The notes under the pieces: generated by a model
What the model was told of the DNA's origin: nothing
Database searches by the model: none
Seen by the model: only the letters and a program-made list of their open reading frames with translations
Position numbers and translations under genes: made by a program
Shown: one piece after another, positions 62,280 to 64,000 of the stretch
Numbering within the stretch: the stretch's first letter is position 1
How the letters are laid out: every line of letters starts with the position of its first letter
Source of the DNA: Comamonas thiooxydans
GTDB taxonomy: Bacteria; Pseudomonadota; Gammaproteobacteria; Burkholderiales; Burkholderiaceae_C
DNA length: 64,000 nucleotides
NCBI RefSeq assembly: GCF_000964545.1
Contig: NZ_BBVD01000016.1
Coordinates: forward strand, 1-64,000
Direction: 5' to 3'

Positions 62280-63491
62280 TCAGGCTGGGTTGGCAAGAAT
62301 GGTCACGGCGCCCGCGGCGAGCATGCCGCCCGCCCCCTGCACCAATACCGTCTTGGGCCGCTTGCGCGGTACGCCACCCAGGGCCTGGCCGCGTAGCTGG
62401 CGTATGGCTTCCACGTAGCTGTCCATGTTGCAGGAGATGCCTGGCTGGCCGAACGACAGCCAGCCGCCGTTGGTATCGGTGGGCAGGTCGCCGTCGATGC
62501 CGGTGCGGCCCTCGCGGTAGACATCGATGCCGCGCCCCTTGGGGGCAAAGCCGAGGTCTTCCATCACGATGGGGCCCATGTGGGCAAAGTTGACGGAGAT
62601 CTGCAGCATGTCGATGTCCGCCGGTGTCAGGTCCGATGCCGCATAGGCCTGGCGCGCCGCCTCGGCCGTGGCCGTGGTGGTGAGGTTGGGGAACTGGCCC
62701 AGGCTGGCGTAGCGGCAGGAGCGCATGTTCATGCGGTCGGTCAGATATTCGTGCGTGGAGGCCGAGCCATAGCCCATCACATGGATGGCGCCCGGCACGC
62801 CGCGCGCCTTCTCCACCGAGGTGACGACCAGCGCGCCGCCCGTGCCGCCGCCCCAGGTGGAGCACATCCAGCGCCGCAGTGGCGTGGCGACGTAGGGCGA
62901 TGCCAGCACCGTCTCGCGGTCCACCTCGCCAAAGCGCGCCTTGGCCGCGTGCGGATGGCGCACGCCCCAGCGCTGGTTGGCGATGGCCACTTCGGCCAGG
63001 TCCGCCTCGGTGATGCCGAACTCGTGGAAGTAGCGCTGCGCCGCGATGCCGTAGAGCGCCGGGATGATGGGCCCATAGGGAATCTCGAACTGCGGATCGG
63101 CATCGGCCTCGGCGCCCATGGCCACGGCATCGACGAACAGTTCCGTGGCATCGCTTTGCAGGCACAGCACATAGTCGGCGCGGCCAGCGGCGATCATCTG
63201 CGTGGCCATGGCGACCGAGGCCGTCAGACCCGAGCCGTGCATGGTCAGCTCGGTGTCGAGCGTCACCGGCATGTGCATGTGCGAGATGAAGATGTTGCTC
63301 CACTGCGAACGCTTGTCGGCCCAGGGCGATCGGCCGGTGAACACGGCGTCGATCTGCTCCTTGCGGATGCCCGCGTCGCGCAGCGCGTGGTTGGTGGCCT
63401 CCACGGCCAGTTGCATGGGGTCCTTGCGGTCGGCGCGCGACGCATAGGCATCGCCCATGCCGACGATGGCCGCCACGGGTTGGCGTGACAT
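62280..63491 (-). CDS. Thiolase-fold protein lacking the thiolase catalytic residues
   Basis: A 403-residue SCP-x/Ltp-type thiolase superfamily protein. The nucleophile position reads MHGSGLTAS instead of CGSGL (His85 for Cys). The GHP motif reads FGQPGIS, and the second Cys region reads LVQGAGGML, so all three catalytic residues are replaced by eye alignment. A DUF35 gene follows, so an Ltp2-like retro-aldolase role is more plausible than thiolysis. ATG 63491 follows a GGAAG-type site. Confidence 0.88.
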   Translation of the reverse strand: MSRQPVAAIVGMGDAYASRADRKDPMQLAVEATNHALRDAGIRKEQIDAVFTGRSPWADKRSQWSNIFISHMHMPVTLDTELTMHGSGLTASVAMATQMIAAGRADYVLCLQSDATELFVDAVAMGAEADADPQFEIPYGPIIPALYGIAAQRYFHEFGITEADLAEVAIANQRWGVRHPHAAKARFGEVDRETVLASPYVATPLRRWMCSTWGGGTGGALVVTSVEKARGVPGAIHVMGYGSASTHEYLTDRMNMRSCRYASLGQFPNLTTTATAEAARQAYAASDLTPADIDMLQISVNFAHMGPIVMEDLGFAPKGRGIDVYREGRTGIDGDLPTDTNGGWLSFGQPGISCNMDSYVEAIRQLRGQALGGVPRKRPKTVLVQGAGGMLAAGAVTILANPA

Positions 63492-63510
63492 GGCTGCTTC
63501 CTTTTTGCTT

Positions 63511-63557
63511 TGAAAAAAATAGCTGCCAGCGCTTGATGGGAAAGCGATGGAAGCCGA
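63511..63557. repeat. Dispersed palindromic repeat copy upstream of the thiolase-fold gene
   Basis: GAAAAAAATAGCTGCCAGCG, then CTTGATGGGAAAGCGATGGAAGCC. Arms CAGCGCTT and AAAGCGATGG nearly pair. It lies between the MaoC and thiolase-fold genes. Confidence 0.6.
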
Positions 63558-63572
63558 TTCTGTTTGTATTCC

Positions 63573-64000
63573 TTACGCCGCCTTGGGCGCGGGCAGCGTC
63601 GAGGCGATCAGCGCATCCAGGTCTTCGCGCTTGCGCAGCATCAGCAGGCTCCACTCGCCTTGCTGCACGATGTCGCCGTCCTGGTTCAGCACCTGGATCA
63701 GGAACTTGATCACGCCGTACTTCTCGTCCTTGACCTTCTTGCCGATCACAGTGGCGCGGGCGAACACGGTGTCGTCGATCAGCACGGGCTTGAGGAAGCG
63801 CATGTTGTCGATGCCGTAGTTGGCCTGGATGCCCAGGCCGAACTGGATCAGCCCGGTGGCGATGGAGTAGGTGAGGGCGCCTTGCACCAGGCGCTTGCCG
63901 AAGCGCGTCTTGGAGGCGTAGAGCGTGTTGGAGTGGATGGCGATCCAGTTGCCGGTGAGCGCGCAGTAGTTCACCACGTCGGTCTCGGTGATGGTGCGCC
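63573..64000 (-). CDS. MaoC-family hydratase (5' end beyond the window)
   Basis: At least 142 residues of a hot-dog MaoC-like hydratase, running off the window edge. The visible part contains RTITETDVVNYCALTGNWIA followed by IHSNTLYASKTRFGKRLVQG, with His in the active-site position but no clear Asp partner. It heads the minus-strand operon as seen here. With DUF35 and the thiolase-fold protein it completes the trio found in hydratase/retro-aldolase complexes. Confidence 0.85.
   Translation of the reverse strand, partial: RTITETDVVNYCALTGNWIAIHSNTLYASKTRFGKRLVQGALTYSIATGLIQFGLGIQANYGIDNMRFLKPVLIDDTVFARATVIGKKVKDEKYGVIKFLIQVLNQDGDIVQQGEWSLLMLRKREDLDALIASTLPAPKAA

Noticed and set aside
60808..63654. 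948-codon minus-strand frame that would fuse the Bug-4 gene to upstream sequence
   Set aside because: Only the part from ATG 61818 looks like protein; the upstream part overlaps the DUF35 and thiolase-fold genes in another frame.

Overview
The window looks like the chromosome of a Comamonadaceae betaproteobacterium, most probably Comamonas (testosteroni-like). Supporting this are a fused aroA-cmk gene, the tmRNA tag ANDERFALAA, the core gene order gyrA-serC-pheA-tyrA-aroA/cmk-rpsA-ihfB-lapA-lapB, a phasin, and many Bug-type solute receptors. I read everything by eye and ran no database search.

Layout. (1) 1-7.0 kb: a heavy-metal RND efflux operon (small exported protein, czcC, czcB, czcA) ending in a PII-like gene. 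(2) 7.1-7.5 kb: tRNA-Ala(GGC), tRNA-Glu(TTC) and tRNA-Asp(GTC). (3) 7.5-17.6 kb: housekeeping and accessory genes (SDR dehydrogenase, phasin, thioesterase, pncB, a NhaD-like antiporter, a 2-hydroxyacid dehydrogenase, a tautomerase, rmuC, an MFS transporter). (4) 17.7-29.8 kb: a long minus-strand core block for envelope, translation, aromatic amino acid and serine synthesis and gyrase. (5) 30-32.5 kb: an OmpA-like protein, ubiG, gph and ssrA.

At 32.5 kb the character changes. A tyrosine integrase sits directly behind the 3' end of ssrA, a classic island attachment site. It is followed by an intact IS3-family element with terminal repeats and a 4-bp target duplication, a scrap that looks like an IS21-type end, and a TetR regulator. 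From 37 kb to the window end runs a GC-rich catabolic region. Operon A (plus) holds an HpcH/HpaI lyase, MaoC hydratase, acyl-CoA dehydrogenase, CaiB CoA-transferase, alpha-methylacyl-CoA racemase, Bug receptor, SgcJ-like protein, nitroreductase, CMD-family protein and crotonase. Next comes a branched-chain-type ABC transporter (SBP, LivH, LivM, LivG, LivF). Then a minus SDR and MFS pair, a plus operon (Bug, Cat1-type CoA-transferase, Bug, AMP-dependent ligase), and a convergent minus operon (MaoC, thiolase-fold protein, DUF35, Bug, two CaiB proteins, hot-dog thioesterase).

Together the 37-64 kb genes can import an organic acid, activate it to a CoA thioester by ligation or CoA transfer, epimerise a methyl branch, dehydrogenate, hydrate and cleave it. 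The HpcH-MaoC-ACAD-CaiB core resembles C5-dicarboxylate (itaconate/mesaconate/citramalate) clusters. The thiolase-fold/DUF35/MaoC trio resembles side-chain retro-aldolase complexes. The true substrate is not readable from sequence. The most notable signals are five copies of TGTTCCCCC around the integrase start with exact 43-bp periodicity, a 64-bp promoter block shared by two catabolic transcription units, several catabolic enzymes lacking canonical catalytic residues, and a dispersed palindromic repeat family in many of the intergenic gaps.
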